DNA of 64,000 bases from contig NC_088304.1 in the NCBI RefSeq assembly GCF_032854445.1, positions 25,307,704 through 25,371,703 on the forward strand, written 5' to 3'. The position numbers were made by a program, and so were the translations under genes. The DNA is from Liolophura sinensis. Taxonomy: Eukaryota > Mollusca > Polyplacophora > Chitonida > Chitonidae. This document shows positions 36,013-49,572 of this stretch, one piece after another. Within the stretch, counting starts at the first letter, position 1. Each line of letters starts with the position of its first letter. The notes under the pieces are model-generated. The model was not told the DNA's origin. It did not search any database and worked only from the letters and a program-made list of their open reading frames with translations.

Positions 36013-38567
36013 CTCAAAGCCCTAAATAAAATAAAAAGTAAAACAATTAAAAAACTATTAAACAAACAGTTGAGCTCAAACATTTGAAATTAAGATGTCA
36101 TTACCCATGTTGCTGCTATATTAACATATGGTGTTGCAGGCTCTAACAAACTCAGCTAACAGGCGTGAATCTACAGCAGTGGCTTGACTGAATATCCATC
36201 TTGCATAATCATAATAACAACAGCACTGTAAGCAACTGCCATAAATTCATGCCTGACTTAGACACGCCAGTTTACAAGTATCTCTTACCCACAACTACAT
36301 GAAGTCATAACACTCCTGATATGGAGATTCGCCTTATTTAGTACACTTCTTGCAGCTGTTGTGCTCAGGCTAGGTTGTTGTTTATGTTCTGCTCTCCACC
36401 TTACTTCATAACTTTATTCATCCATGCTTTGCTGAATGAGGCTGGGACTCATGACATAAGCATATCCACACTTAAACTTTACAATACTTATCTGTTTTAA
36501 ACACGTTTAACAAACATATTCCATCACAAGAAGCCAAATGGTCTCGTGCTATAGATTTCGCGATACAAAAGTTTGAATCCAGAGGTAACGCAGTGAAGTA
36601 TATATGTATGAAAGTTTGTTGGATTGTACCTTATTGCTTATGTTAACAATCTGCTTTATCATTTACAGTCCAAGATTTCTCTGACGTTAGGTTTGGGAAA
36701 ATTATGTTTGGGCAAGGATGGCCCAAACAAATGAGTTATTTTTGTCTCAGACACCGTGGCAAGCCGCCATGGCAACTGCACTGCCATCAGGTTTTTAAAT
36801 AAGCGTATTGACGTTGGTTTGAGGCCATCCATTGTCGATCAAACTGTTTGCCAAATCTAAAACCAGAGCAATCTCGGGCTCACATTTTTATGATCGGAAT
36901 GAGATACACAGCTGAACATGTACAACAACAACACATGATACAGACACACAATTAACGATGCATCTACTTGCATATTTCATTTCATTTTGAGACCAAATAG
37001 TTTAAATTCAAATTGATATCAAAAGTCAAGGTACTAAATCCAAACCCACTTGTATACAATGACGTTTTCATTAGGTGTTTGAAAGCATTTAAAGGTCTCC
37101 TTCGGCTTCGGCTCTAATGACTTCGCACGTTTTGTGACCTGGGCCCGTCACTATCCGGGCACCTGTCACTCATCGGGTCTTAGAAGTTGTGTACTTATTC
37201 TCAGCCGCAAAATTCGGCCTACGCAAATGTCCAGGTTGCAAGCGAATTTTATAACAGATGTGAGGATTCCAAATGCTTTTGGAAAAAAATATTTAAATTC
37301 GTCACAAATAGACAATCAATCCCCTTTGAAGGTATGCATAATCGAAAACTATAACAATAGTCACGTGACTAGAAAAAAGCGAACCGGGAAAATAAAAGTA
37401 AAACCCCGACCAGCAGACGGGCCGTGTCGTAAAGGTGGTCAGGGAAGGCTGTTACTGAAGTCGGCCCGTACATGTAAGTTTTCAATATTTTCACTGACAA
37501 CATTTACTTGAGTAATATGGTCTAGTTTGAATACTAGGAAGGTGACAAATACCCTTCCGGCACAAATGATTGGCATGTTTGCTGGCGCAAAAAATACAAA
37601 CCTCAAACTTTCCAGCAGTGGTTCAATCAAGCGTCTATGCATTATTTTATTTATTTATTTATTTATTTATTTTATTTCATTTTAAAAACTCGTTAAGTTT
37701 CAAATATATATCTTAAATTACCAGTAAGTCATTCTCAGAAGTCTCAAGTATTGAGTAGGCTCTTGTTGATATGTGGACTGTGTATTTCGAGATGTCGTGA
37801 TATCTTTTCACCTAGGCTACCGGTATTTCAAATTCTTTTTAACACATCCATTTTCCTAACACAAATATAACCAAACCAAAAAGGTACATATATAACACAA
37901 GAAGAATTTGAGATCATATGTCAGTTATTTCAGATACAGGTAACTTGAATTTATTTTAATAAGGACATTACTTTTGCATGTACTGTTGACTGAAATTTTT
38001 TTTTTTTTTTTTGGGCCTATGTGAAGGATAAAATATATTATGGTAACCTTAAAATGAATTTCAGATGTGGATATCCAGTTATGTCAGTATACGATTTTCT
38101 GAAGTACATTGACCAATTTCCAGATAATGGTATCAAGACAACTTAATACCGTACAAGATATCTTAAATAGGGCCTAAATGCTTGCCACGACATGGCTGGA
38201 CACTGGCGACTTGGTATTAATTAACCCATAATCCTTCATTCTTAGATAACTGCCCTAAAGATGAAACAGGTTGCCAGACAGCGCTCTTATATTAGTCCTG
38301 GACAACATCAAGTCCACCGTAAAACACTTATTATATACTGATCACTTAAAGAGCAGATGTTCCAAGTTCTTGGAAACTTTTTTTTCCTTGATGGCATAAA
38401 TTTTTCAATACGGTAACATTAGCTTTTTATGCAGTTATTGTATAGTGACTGTGCTACACTTAACACTATCTTCTTTACCCAGAAATGTTACACATTTAAA
38501 TATATAGTGCTGAAATGTTTTTTTCTTTTACAGGAAATGAATCTAATGTTAAGATCACACCTGCGAA

Positions 38568-38640
38568 AAAGTATTGGAAGAGGAAAAAGGAAAGGAAAGG
38601 AAAGGAAAAAAAAAGAAAAAAAGAAAAAGGGAAACAAGGT
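38568..38640. repeat. Purine (A/G) tract
   Basis: Nearly uninterrupted A and G on the plus strand (aaggaaaggaaaggaaaaaa and similar). Any Lys-rich translation here reflects composition. Confidence 0.9.
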
Positions 38641-39825
38641 ACAAGTAATTGCAAGGCTTTAATTTGGTGTGGGAACTTCATTTTTCTCTGTCAGATTTAA
38701 CGTTCTGTAACTACAGGATGACAATCTAGCACGGTTAAAGGAGAAGAAAACATAAAAATGATGACAATTAAAATCAGATGAAAAGTGTGAAAACTTCTTT
38801 ACATATATGACGTTAAGGTTTCTTTAGATTTTTTTCTTTCAGGAGAAAAAGGTATTTGAAAATATTTTTGTTAGATGGGTATTTGGGACCACTTCTTGGT
38901 ACAGATCACCGGTAGTAATATTCAAAGTAAGGATGTGATGCAAGCCTAATAAATCTCTTTGAATGTAAATTTATTGCTGGATCCCAAAATATGCATTTAA
39001 TCTGAATTATGATATTATTTATAAATATATTTCAGTTAAATTAAATTAAAAATTAAATATATTAAATATTATGATCAAAATCCAGGCTGAACACATTTGT
39101 TAGCTGAAATTCCAAATATATTTGTTAAACATGTGTTACATCTTATTTATAAAATTATTATGAAAAGACAGTGTAGTTAAATACTATATTTTAACTTGAT
39201 ACTATTGTACTAGAAGTTAGATAGCAAGTCAGTGTGACGTCATTGGCAGCATGTATTATTATTATTATGGTTCATGAAGCCCACCTTAAAATTCAAACAT
39301 TTGATTTAGATCCTGCAGAAATGGTAAATTAAGCTACGTGGCTGAGGAAATATGCCATCTTTTTGTCATGTTATGCTTCTCACGCATGTGATAATCAAGA
39401 TTTGTATTCATTTGTTCTTGAAATGGAATTGTTGTCCAGGAGTGATATTTGACTGATTGGCACCCTCTTGCATGAAACTGTGGTCCAACCAGCATCAGAT
39501 TTTCACTTCAGATTTGTAGTGGCTCTATCAGGATACATGTATAGGTTGAAACCTGTTTCCTGGTACATGTACATGCGTGTGTCCATTTCTTTCATGCCTT
39601 CTTGCATGAAATCACCACCACGTGTAATCATATGTATATCATTGCCTTTTTGCATGTCTTCTTGCATGAAATACCTGCATTGAACTTTAAGCCAGACTGT
39701 CCATTTTCTGTTTTCTTGAGAACTGTGCACATAGCACATCTATGGGAACATGTGTGAGCTGAATGAGCGAACATTTCAGACATGTTATAGTTAAGTTTCT
39801 GAAATATTGGTTTGCATAGGTAATG

Positions 39826-39936
39826 GGCACGTAGGCCTACATGACAGGTGTATAATTGGCATGTGGGCCTACATGACAGGTGTATAATTGGCATGTGGGC
39901 CTACATGACAGGTGTATAATTGGCATGTGGGTCTAC
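39826..39936. repeat. 32-bp tandem repeat, about 3.5 copies
   Basis: Unit 'gtgggcctacatgacaggtg' + 'tataattggcat', nearly identical copies. Confidence 0.92.
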
Positions 39937-40639
39937 CGGGTGGATTTATTCATCAAATAAATGACGTTTTGATTTGTTATTAAGATAACATGTATTTCCT
40001 TATTTCATATGTTCAGTATTTTTAATTTTTAATTCTGAATTTAACAAAATTTACATTTTCTGTCCTATTTTCAGAGCATATGTTGTGCACTTCATCACCT
40101 AATGTAATGTATCCAGCCATTTAAAGTTTATCTTTTTGTTAAAAAAGGCAGATGGAAAAGTAATTGTTTAGCTCCACTGCGATGGCCAATGTGGTTTAGA
40201 CATGGTGGATAGGGTTACAGTATTCATCTTATTATAGGGCTGTTGTCCTTCACACAATAATCATTACATATAATCTTATGTGGGTCAAACATAGGTATCT
40301 TAAGTACCATAATAGTACATGTCTGTCTCGAATACTTAGGCAGAATGTATGCCCTAGATTTAGAGGTATCCAATGCCCCATGGGACCAGAATGCTGTTAA
40401 GTACACAAGCATTTTACATTTACATGTGTATGTCAGATTTTTAATTGTATGCAGATGAATTAATAATTCATTCTGACATCATTATTCTTGCTGATTTTGA
40501 TTCTCATATGAACATTTTATGTACATGTACAGTCTAATGGAAAACCATGGTAACAGCTGATTGATGATGTGTTCAGCATTGTTTGTTCCTGTAGTTTAGA
40601 AGGGTTCTTAGTTCATACCATTGTATCTCAATGGTAAGA

Positions 40640-43600
40640 CAGAGTCTAGAAGGGAGTTTATACAGTGATGTGGCTAGGCTGTAGAGGGGAGTTGATGCAG
40701 TCATGCGGCTAGGCTGTAGAGGGGAGTTTATACAGTGATGCGGCTAGGCTGTAGAAGGGAGTTTATACTGTGATGCAGCTAGGCCCTAGAAGGGAGTTTA
40801 TACTGTGATGTGGCTAGGCTGTAGAAGGGAGTTTTTACTGTGATGACAGCTAGGCTGTAGAAGGGAGTGTACACTGTGATGACAGTTAGGCTCTAGAAGG
40901 GAGTGTACACTGTGGTGACAGCCAGGCTTGTGAAAGGAGTGTACACTGTGATGACAGTAAGGCCCCAGATGGGAGTTTACACTGTGATGACAGCTAGGCT
41001 GTAGAAGGGAGTCTACACTTTGATGACAGCTAGGCTCTAGAAGGGAGTTAGGCTCTAGAGGGAGTTTATAACTTGATGACAGCTAGGCTGTAGAAGAGAG
41101 TTTATACAGTGATGCAGCTAGGCTCTAAAATGGAGTGTACACTGTGATGACAGAAAGGCTGTAGAAGGGAGTGTACACTGTGATGACAGTAAGGCTCTAG
41201 AAGGGAGTGTACACTACAAAGACAGCTCAGCTTTAGAGGGGAGTGTACACTGTGATGACAGTTAGGCTGTAGAAGGGAGTGTACACTGTGATGACAGCTA
41301 GGCTGTAGAAGGGAGTGTACACTGTGATGACAGCTAGGCTGTAGAAGGGAGTTTATACTGTGATGACAGTTAGGCTCCACAAGGGAGTGTACACTGTGAT
41401 GACAGTAAGGCTCTAGAAGGGAGTGTACACTACAAAGACAGCTCAGCTCTAGAGGGGAGTGTACACTGTGATGACAGTTAGGCTGTAGAAGGGAGTGTAC
41501 ACTGTGATGACAGTAAGGCCCCAGAAGGGAGTTTACACTGTGATGACAGCTAGGCTGTAGAAGGGAGTGTACACTGTGATGACAGATAGGCTCTAGAAGG
41601 GAGTGTACACTGTGATGAGAGTAAGGCTCTATAAAGGGAGTGTACATTGTGATGTCAGTAAGGCCCCAGAAGGGAGTTTACACTGTGATGACAGCTAGGC
41701 TGTAGAAGGAAGTGTACACTGTGATGACAGTTAGGCTGTAGAAGGGAGTGTACACTGTGATGACAGTAAGGCTCTAGAAGGGAGTGTACACTGTGATGAC
41801 AGCTGGGCTCTAGAAGGGAGTGTACACTGTGATGACAGCTAGGCTGTGGAAGGGAGTGTACACTGTAATGACAGTAAGGCCCCAGAAGGGAGTGTACACT
41901 GTGATGACAGCTAGGCTGTAGAAGGGAGTGTACACTGTGATGACAGTAAGGCTGTAGAAGGGAGTGTACACTGTGCTGACAGTAAGGCTGTAGAAGGGAG
42001 TGTACACTGTGATGACAGTAAGGCCCCAGAAGGGAGTGTACACTGTGATGACAGCTAGGCTGTAGAAGGGAGTGTACACTGTGATGACAGTAAGGCTCTA
42101 TAAAGGGAGTGTACATTGTGATGTCAGTAAAGCCCCAGAAGGGAGTTTACACTGTGATGACAGCTAGGCTCTAGAAGGGAGTTTACACTGTGATGACAAT
42201 TAGGCTTCATAAGGGAGTGTACACTGTGATGACAGCTAGGCTCTAGAAGGGAGTGTACACTGTGATGACAGTTAGGCTCTAGAAGGGAGTGTACACTGTG
42301 ATGACAGCTCAGCTCTAGAAGGGAGTTTACAATGTTATGACAGCTGGGCTGTAGAAGGGAGTGTACACTGTGATGACAGTAAGGCTCTATAAAGGGAGTG
42401 TACATTGTGATGTCAGTAAAGCCCCAGAAGGGAGTTTACACTGTGATGACAGCTAGGCTCTAGAAGGGAGTTTACACTGTGATGACAATTAGGCTTCATA
42501 AGGGAGTGTACACTGTGATGACAGCTAGGCTCTAGAAGGGAGTGTACACTGTGATGACAGTTAGGCTGTAGAAGGGAGTGTACACTGTGATGACAGCTCA
42601 GCTCTAGAAGGGAGTTTACAATGTTATGACAGCTGGGCTGTAGAAGGGAGTGTACACTGTGATGACAGCTAGGCTCTAGAAGGGAGTGTACACTGTGATG
42701 ACAGTAAGTCTCTATAAATTGAGTGTACACTGTGATGACAGTAAGGCTCTATAAAGGGAGTGTACACTGTGATGACAGTAAGGGCCCAGAAGGGAGTTTA
42801 CACTGTGATGACAGCTAGGCTCTAGAAGGGAGTGTACACTGTGATGACAGCTAGGCTGTAGAAGGGAGTTTACACTGTGATGACAGTTAGGCTCCACAAG
42901 GGAGTGTACACTGTGATGACAGTAAGGCTCTAGAAGGGAGTGTACACTACAAAGACAGCTCAGCTCTAGAGGGGAGTGTACACTGTGATGACAGTTAGGC
43001 TGTAGAAGGGAGTGTACACTGTGATGACAGTAAGGCTGTAGAAGGGAGTTTACACTGTGATGACAGCTAGGCTGTAGAAGGGAGTGTACACTGTGATGAC
43101 AGCTAGGCTGTAGAAGGGAGTGTACACTGTGATGACAGCCAGGCTTGTGAAAGGAGTGTACACTGTGATGACAGTTAGGCTCTAGAGGGAGTTTATAATT
43201 TGATGACAGCCAGGCTGTAGAAGGGAGTTTATACAGTGATGCAGCTAGGCTCTAAAATGGAGTGTACACTGTGATGAGAGCTAGGCTCTAAAATGGAGTG
43301 TACACTGTGATGAGAGCTAGGCTCTAGAAGGGAGTGTACACTGTGTTGACAGTTAGGCTCTAGAAGGGAGTGTACACTGTGGTGACAGTAAAGCTCTAGA
43401 AGGGAGTGTACACTGTGTTGACAGTTAGACTCTAGAAGGGAGTGTACACTGTGATGAGAGCAAGGCTCTAGAAGGGAGTGTGCACTGTGATGATGGCTAG
43501 ACTAGAAAGGAGTGTGCACTGTGATGATGGCTAGACTCTAGAAAGGACAGTACACTGTGATGATGGCTAGACTCTAGAAAGGAGTGAATACTGTAATGAC

Positions 43601-43660
43601 AGTTAAGCTCTAGATTGGAGTGTGCACTGTCATGACGGCTAGATTCTAGAAAAGGGAGTA
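40640..43660. repeat. 36-bp minisatellite, about 80 copies, with higher-order repeats
   Basis: Unit 'gtgtacactgtgatgacagc' + 'taggctgtagaaggga', with edge units more diverged. Because 36 is a multiple of three, the minus strand carries long stop-free 12-residue repeats of the type HHSVHSLLQPSC, broken at 41648-41654, 42117-42123 and 42406-42412. Marker variants recur as blocks: the segment with 'tataaagggagtgtacattg' is at 41632, 42101 and 42390, spacings 469 and 289 (13 and 8 units, each plus 1 bp). I read it as non-coding. Confidence 0.93.
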
Positions 43661-45388
43661 TGCTGTAAGCATGTGTGTCACTGTGACTTTCTGTCATATG
43701 TGTCATAAAATTGAAGTATGACTACAGCATAGAGAGAAAAACAATGCAATGATAACACTGCGACAGGCAGTAAATGATAAAACGCATTACTGGTGAAAAT
43801 CTGGCCTCTTCTTAATTTACCTCAGTCAGGGTTTTTTTCCCACTCTTCATATATATGCTTTGAAAGAGGTAATTTGCAGAACTCCCATAGCAGATGATAG
43901 CTTAAGCAGAATTAGATAAAAGTGCATTGATGCCACTTGTAAATTAAACATTGCATATCACACATGGCCATGCAACTATTACTGGTTATCATAGTGAAGA
44001 ACACACAGTATTTCTTAACCATGCCTTTGGGCTCATCTGTGACCATATGCCTGTCACAACAACTGGAGGCTCACCGGTTTTCCACTTGAATGGAGAGCTT
44101 TTGTTGGTCAGAAAATATTTACCTGTAGCTTTCGCTCTGCATGAGTAACTTTCTGGGCCTTCACAGGTTTAGTAACGTGACGCTGCTTGTCAGTGTGCTG
44201 AGAATATGCACAGAAGTTACATGTGCGTGTATGTACAGAAAGCCATGTGATGCAAGTGTCGCTCTAATTGACATACGTTGTTTGGCGGGTGAGTCCAGAG
44301 TACGTGTACGTGTACCCTAGCTATTTACAGAGACTTACAGAACTTACCGGAACCATGAAATCAGTGACAGATGTAGTACATGATTTTTGATGATCATTTT
44401 CATGCACATTTAAAAGTTACATAGCTTAACTGTAGCATCCAAAAAGTTGAATAATTTTCCCCTCAGCTATGTAAGCAAAATGTGTGATAAACTGAGTACC
44501 ACACATTAGCTAAGGGAGACTGTGATGTAAGCAAAATGTGTGATAAACTGAGTACCACACATTAGCTAAGGGAGACTGTGATGTAAGCAAAATGTGTGAT
44601 AAACTGAGTACCAGGTATGAAAAATGATGCCATGGAGAACCCTATGTATGAGAATATGTTAATAAATATAGATTTGTGTTGTTTTACCTTGTTTTGATCA
44701 AGTTGTCAATTTAATAAAATAAATAAATTAATAAATAAATAAAAACTGTATGTAGTGCTGGAAAATTCAACCGTACAATTTTTAAAAAATTTATAAAGCA
44801 CATGCTGTATTATCTCTAAGCCTGCATGATTAAGATAACATACTGCATAGGTGTATGAACATGTGTATTTCAGGTCAAGTGGTGGGGCTGGGGGCGTGAG
44901 GGTGGGGGAGGGGTTGGGAATCCTCTGTGTGCATGCTGAAGATAGAGAGTCTAATAAGGAGTCTAATAAACACATGTAGACTTGTTTGTATTAAGGCCAC
45001 TGTGAGAGCAATTGTAATTGTTGTTCTACGGACAGAATAAAGCTTTCCTCAGTGGTGGAGGAGGGTATAAAAGTAAAACTTGAAAATGTTCTTAGATTTT
45101 GGAAAATTTAAACTATCTTGGCAATTTTTCATCTTGAAGATATATTTACATGATTAAAAAGCCTTGCAAAAAAAAAAGGAAAGTAGTAAGAAACATCAAG
45201 ATATTTACTGTTATACAGATACCGGATCTGCTGAGAAGACCCAGGTAATTCACTACCGGCATACCTTAAGTCGCAGTAAAAGTTGCCTGCCTTTAGGAGT
45301 GAAATTGTTGTATGTATCGGTTCATTGACCACAGCGTTCCAGGACGTATTGACATGGGTCAGTCGGTCACCTCCAGTTAAATTAACAG
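43661..45388. other. Non-coding stretch with small repeats
   Basis: Contains a three-copy 56-bp repeat (44473-44612) and a copy of a dispersed repeat (45028-45215, related to 49606-49785: 'ggtggaggagggtataaaag', 'atatttacatgattaaaaag'). It ends at a strong donor-like site, taacag|gtaagt at 45388/45389, possibly the end of a non-coding first exon. No coding region recognised. Confidence 0.45.
44473..44612. repeat. 56-bp tandem repeat, 2.5 copies
   Basis: Unit 'gtaagcaaaatgtgtgataa' + 'actgagtaccacacattagc' + 'taagggagactgtgat'. Copies are essentially identical, indicating a recent duplication. Confidence 0.92.
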
Positions 45389-45579
45389 GTAAGTGACAGT
45401 TTTCTGTATGATAAAGGTGACTATTTGCCTGTCTACACCTCCCATACTGTTTACACTGGTAGACTGTGATTGCTGTTTACAATTTCTCGCTGAAAACATA
45501 AATGTTAGAGATCAATACAAAAAATGTCCAATTCCATCTTTCATAGTGGGGATGTCTTTTTTGTTGTTTTTTTTTTTAG

Positions 45580-45682
45580 CATACAGAAAAGATCTACATG
45601 TAGATGCGAGCATTTTTCCACCTGTGGCAAACTTTTGAAGACGCAAACTTAAGGAATCATCATGGCAGTCGTAGGAACAAGG
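45580..45682 (+). CDS. Candidate distal 5' coding exon (MAVVGTR)
   Basis: Long T tract then acceptor ttttttag (45578-45579), an ATG at 45662 in good context (atcATGG), seven codons MAVVGTR, and a consensus donor agg|gtgagt. A consensus donor at 45388/45389 would pair with its acceptor over a 191-bp intron. It ends in phase 0, as does an acceptor-preceded extension of the first clear exon of SEC14-like gene 2 (55496-55603, open upstream of its ATG). It could therefore be an alternative 5' end of that gene over a 9.8-kb intron, or the start of an unrelated gene. Inference only. Confidence 0.3.
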
Positions 45683-46414
45683 GTGAGTAACCTTTGACCT
45701 CAACTCTTACTCAGATATCAAATTACTGGAGGCTTTCTGTTGTGTTCTTACATGTTCTTCTAAAGGTTTATGTTTTCTTAGATTTACAGACCTTGGCCCT
45801 ATATGACCAATCAGGTCATAAACTCGATGAATTCCAGCTCTTTAATGAGTCGAATGTCCAGGTTAAACCACCAACATTTGGCAAGATACTGACAGACTTT
45901 CCCTTGTGTGATATACACATGTACATATTTACACCTTATCCATGTTATTAGTGAAAAACCATTACAAGAAAAGACAACAAAAAATATAGACAAAGTTATT
46001 TCAGATGAGGGGTCCATACAGACCAAAAAGGGCATAGGCATTTGTTTATTTATGTACATGGTAACTCCATAAATCACCTTTTAGTTCAGAATTCTTGCAG
46101 GATCATGGTATATGTCATTAGAATAATATAGAATAATTGGAATCACGATGTTGTGTCATCCATACCCTACGTTTTTCATTATTAGAGGCGAGAGACCCCT
46201 TTTGCCGGGCAAAGTAGGGTCTGGATGATGTCACTATATGGAACAGATGCCCTCTCAGGTGGTATAAATATCTCGTCTTTGATCGGTTTAAGCTGGTAGC
46301 TTGGCGACTGATTCAATTTTCCGTATGCTGGTGTTTTTGCTTGCTTTGAACTGCAGTATCTCTGTTATCCTACATCACAAAAATAAAAAGTGATGTTTTT
46401 TTTCACTTTAAATC

Positions 46415-46505
46415 TTACTCTTGTTTGTGTACTCCAGTGTTGCCTTTTCTGTTAAGTACTAAAAATTGTTGAGAACGATGTTAAACGCCAAGCACTCACT
46501 CACGC
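46415..46505 (+). mobile_element. Second-family SINE 3' end
   Basis: Ends 'aaaaattgttgagaacgatg' + 'ttaaacgccaagcactcact', matching the 3' end of the element at 59450-59607. Confidence 0.6.
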
Positions 46506-46728
46506 TCTCTTTAAAGTACTGGATTTCAATGAATGCTAGACTGTACACATGCTCATATAGTGTCATCGGTACTCGACTCGCTTATCATCACCAAAACTCT
46601 CTGAACAGTGAGATCGGAGAATTCACGAACCTGACACACTTGTTTATGGGACTATTGTGTTATGCATGTGGGGAAATATTCAACAGCTGGCATATGCATT
46701 GCATAAAACACTTGTAAACAAATAAACA

Positions 46729-46861
46729 GGGCCCAGGGTCATGAAGCTCTGAAAACGTTACAGGCTTGCAGCTACCATGATGACACAATGCCTACAGTGC
46801 AGGTTGCAGTGGAAGTTAAGTGAACGTAACGTTTAGAGTGCTTCGTGAAAGTAAGCCCAGA
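46729..46861. mobile_element. MITE-like element, relative of 32402-32538
   Basis: Imperfect inverted ends 'gggcccagggtcatgaagct' and 'gtgcttcgtgaaagtaagcc'. About 130 bp, non-coding. Confidence 0.5.
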
Positions 46862-48274
46862 TATTTGAGAATGTGGAAATAATGACACAATAGCATAGTG
46901 CCATAGTAGTAGACTTCATGGTTACATGTAAGTATATATATATATATATAGACCAGCGCATATCCCCTGACCATTATCGAAAAAGTTTTGCTAGGAGATT
47001 ATTGGTAATTGATCGTGAGCGTTAAGCCATTGGTATCAATACAGTAGCTATGGAAGTCTTAATGACTGTATATGTACAGGTATGAGGTAACATTTTATCC
47101 TTGACCAAATCACTCAGCTTGTCTAAGTTGGAGAGTTCTATTTGCCTTAGACGGGTGTTCAGAGGTTTGCTTGGAAGATAGGATGGCATACTATATGAAG
47201 TTATTGTGTAATTTGTCGTATTTTTAAATCATTACATGATGAGTCACCACTATATCTAAAAGAATTGCTTGTTAAAAACACAGCAGTGCACATTTAGTTT
47301 CTTAGATCAGCTGTTAACAATCGTCTTACTGATAAACAGAACGCCTAACTATGATAAAAACAGTTTTACAGTAGTGAGCTGTCATGCTTGTAACATTTCA
47401 GAATGTCTAATCAAAACAACACCATCACTGTCTGCTTTTAAGTCACATTATTTGAAAAATTATTTCAACCAGTAAACTTTATTAGCTGATATATGTACAT
47501 GTGATGTTTTATTGACTGCTTTCATGTTTTTAAAAATGTAATTAGTATATACCGTTTGTACTTGGTCAATGTTCATTGTTGTATTGTTTTGGAGGGCCTC
47601 TGGGGAGAGCAAATTGTTAAATCTGGCACAGCTACCCTCCTTAAATAAAGGTCTCATTCGTTAATTCAAGAAATGAAAGCTTCAGCTCTGAAAGTAATAT
47701 TTTATTACTGACTTTTTGAGGCAAATTTTTAAGGCAGATGCTGTAATTTGGCATCAAACTGTTCTACCTGTATGTATCTACATTTGCAGGTACACCATTT
47801 GTTATACATAAGGGCAGAACATTTGGTTTTGTTAAGTTTAGTAAATTCAAAAAGAAATTGAATTAAAAATTTTAGATATTTTCTTTGAATAGTGAGATTA
47901 ATTAACATATTTAGGAATGCAAACGTACTATGTAGTCCTTGTGTGTAATGATATGTGAATAAAACGCTCAGAGTGGACTGTGATAAAAATGGTGCTTTGA
48001 GTAAAATTTTGAACAACTGACAGCAGTTATTATAGAAAATGTAGATAATTACTAGGAAAAGCCTTTACATGTACCATATGACTAAACATTTACTAAATGA
48101 TTTTCAGAGCAAGTATAATAGCACACTTATTCTGAAATATGCAAATCAGACGAAAGCAACAAACCTCACATGTTCATTGACAGGTGTGGTTGCAGTTTTG
48201 AATACAAATTTGTCTCAAGAATTTCAAAGGACAAAATACAAACAGGTTGAAGAATACTGTAATAATATAATTAC

Positions 48275-48412
48275 ATGGACATGTGTATATATAATGTACA
48301 TTTGTGTATACATAATGTACATTTGTATGTGTAATGTACATTTTTATGTATAATGTACATATGTATATATAATGTACACTTGTATATATAATGTACATGT
48401 GTATATAGAATG
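48275..48412. repeat. ~20-bp tandem repeat, about 7 copies
   Basis: Unit approximately 'tgtatatataatgtacat', with length variants. Confidence 0.85.
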
Positions 48413-49518
48413 CTTGTTTTGTGGTTAAATGTGCTGTTTGTACTTATAGCAGTGGTTTTAATATAGGAAAATCTCCCTAATGCCGTTAAAGGCTGCATTA
48501 TCTGAGGTGTGGTCCTACTCACAGGCTGATGCCACAGGTGATTGACAGGTCATTAGTAAGGCAGGTGGGCAGTGATCAGGTGTTAGTGACAAGGACAGGC
48601 GGCCATGCAGTAATGGCTGCTGATCGGCATTTAGTCCCAGCCACATATTCTCCTGGAACTGACCAGATTATGAAAAAAATGTAAGTTCTGATTATTTTTG
48701 CACAAACTACAGGCATAAGAGAGTTAAAATTTAGCAAGTGTACATGCAACTATATTAATATGTCTATGCAACTATTGAACAAATACTAGTTATATTCAAA
48801 CTGTGTAGAAAATTTACCTGTATATAGCATTTGGCTGGTACACATGTATTAAAGGAACATTTTTTTTTTAAACATGTACAGTTCATTAGGTCATATACTG
48901 TAATTGCAAACATTCTGAACAACAAACTATTGACTATTCTTAATTTACTCTGCACTCATTTATACATTGTTTACAGGTTTGTTCACCCATTACAAAACAC
49001 ATGTTTGGGCTGTGTGCACGTTATTTTTAAAAGTGTTAAGAATTTTGCTTTTTGTCATAGGTGTGGAATCTGTGCACAGTGTACCATTGTTCACAGGTGT
49101 AATGTGATGTTTTGGTGTAATGTTTACATTTCAAACATGCATGAGCCACATGACACGTCACCCATCTCAAGAGGTTTTATCTGTGAGGCCAATCACACTG
49201 GATTCCTAGTTTCCCCCATCAACACTCGCATGCCATTTTACCTCACCACTCTCAAACCCCAATTAAATGTTTTCCTCTTAACTGTTGTATATATCTACAT
49301 TTTGTTTAGAGTATCCATATGCACTGAAGGTTTATCCTCTATTATTCTGCAAAAGCCATGCCATCTGTGATGAGTGTTGGCTAGCCTGCACTTTGAATTC
49401 TACAACTCCTTGAATTTCCAGGGAATATTTGATGTTAATTTATACATTAAATTCTCTTCGAAGTGGCGCAACCTGATCTTTGTTTTTCTTGCATGTGCAT
49501 AATGCCTAGTGATGTAAT

Positions 49519-49572
49519 GCATTTTGCTGTTTTAGGCATTTTGCTGTTTTAGGCATTTTGCTGTTTTAGGCA
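49519..49572. repeat. 17-bp tandem repeat, three copies
   Basis: Unit 'gcattttgctgttttag', exact copies. Confidence 0.93.

Larger units (their letters stand above)
36013..40639. other. Non-coding region upstream of ZNF gene C
   Basis: Probably includes the 5' UTR exon and promoter of ZNF gene C. The segment 37080-37480 is richer in G+C and CpG than its surroundings and holds a plus open frame (37134-37511, 125 codons) ending near a donor-like acat|gtaagt. A second island, 38534-38640, follows an acceptor and encodes a Lys/Arg-rich low-complexity run over a purine tract. Joining the two in the expected phase creates a stop, so no gene is called. Confidence 0.4.

Noticed and set aside
38429-38700. 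Lys/Arg-rich ORFs that resemble a nucleolar protein tail
   Set aside because: They derive from a purine tract open in several frames. Joining to the upstream island at 37.5 kb in the indicated phase creates a stop codon.
46929-46950. TATATATATATA as a promoter
   Set aside because: A simple (TA)n microsatellite with no initiator, exon or coding sequence positioned downstream.
49160-49290. Plus-strand ORF 48831-49370 (179 codons) as a gene
   Set aside because: No recognised domain, no consistent splice sites, AT-rich flanks and Cys/Ile/Phe-rich composition typical of chance frames. No homology could be argued.
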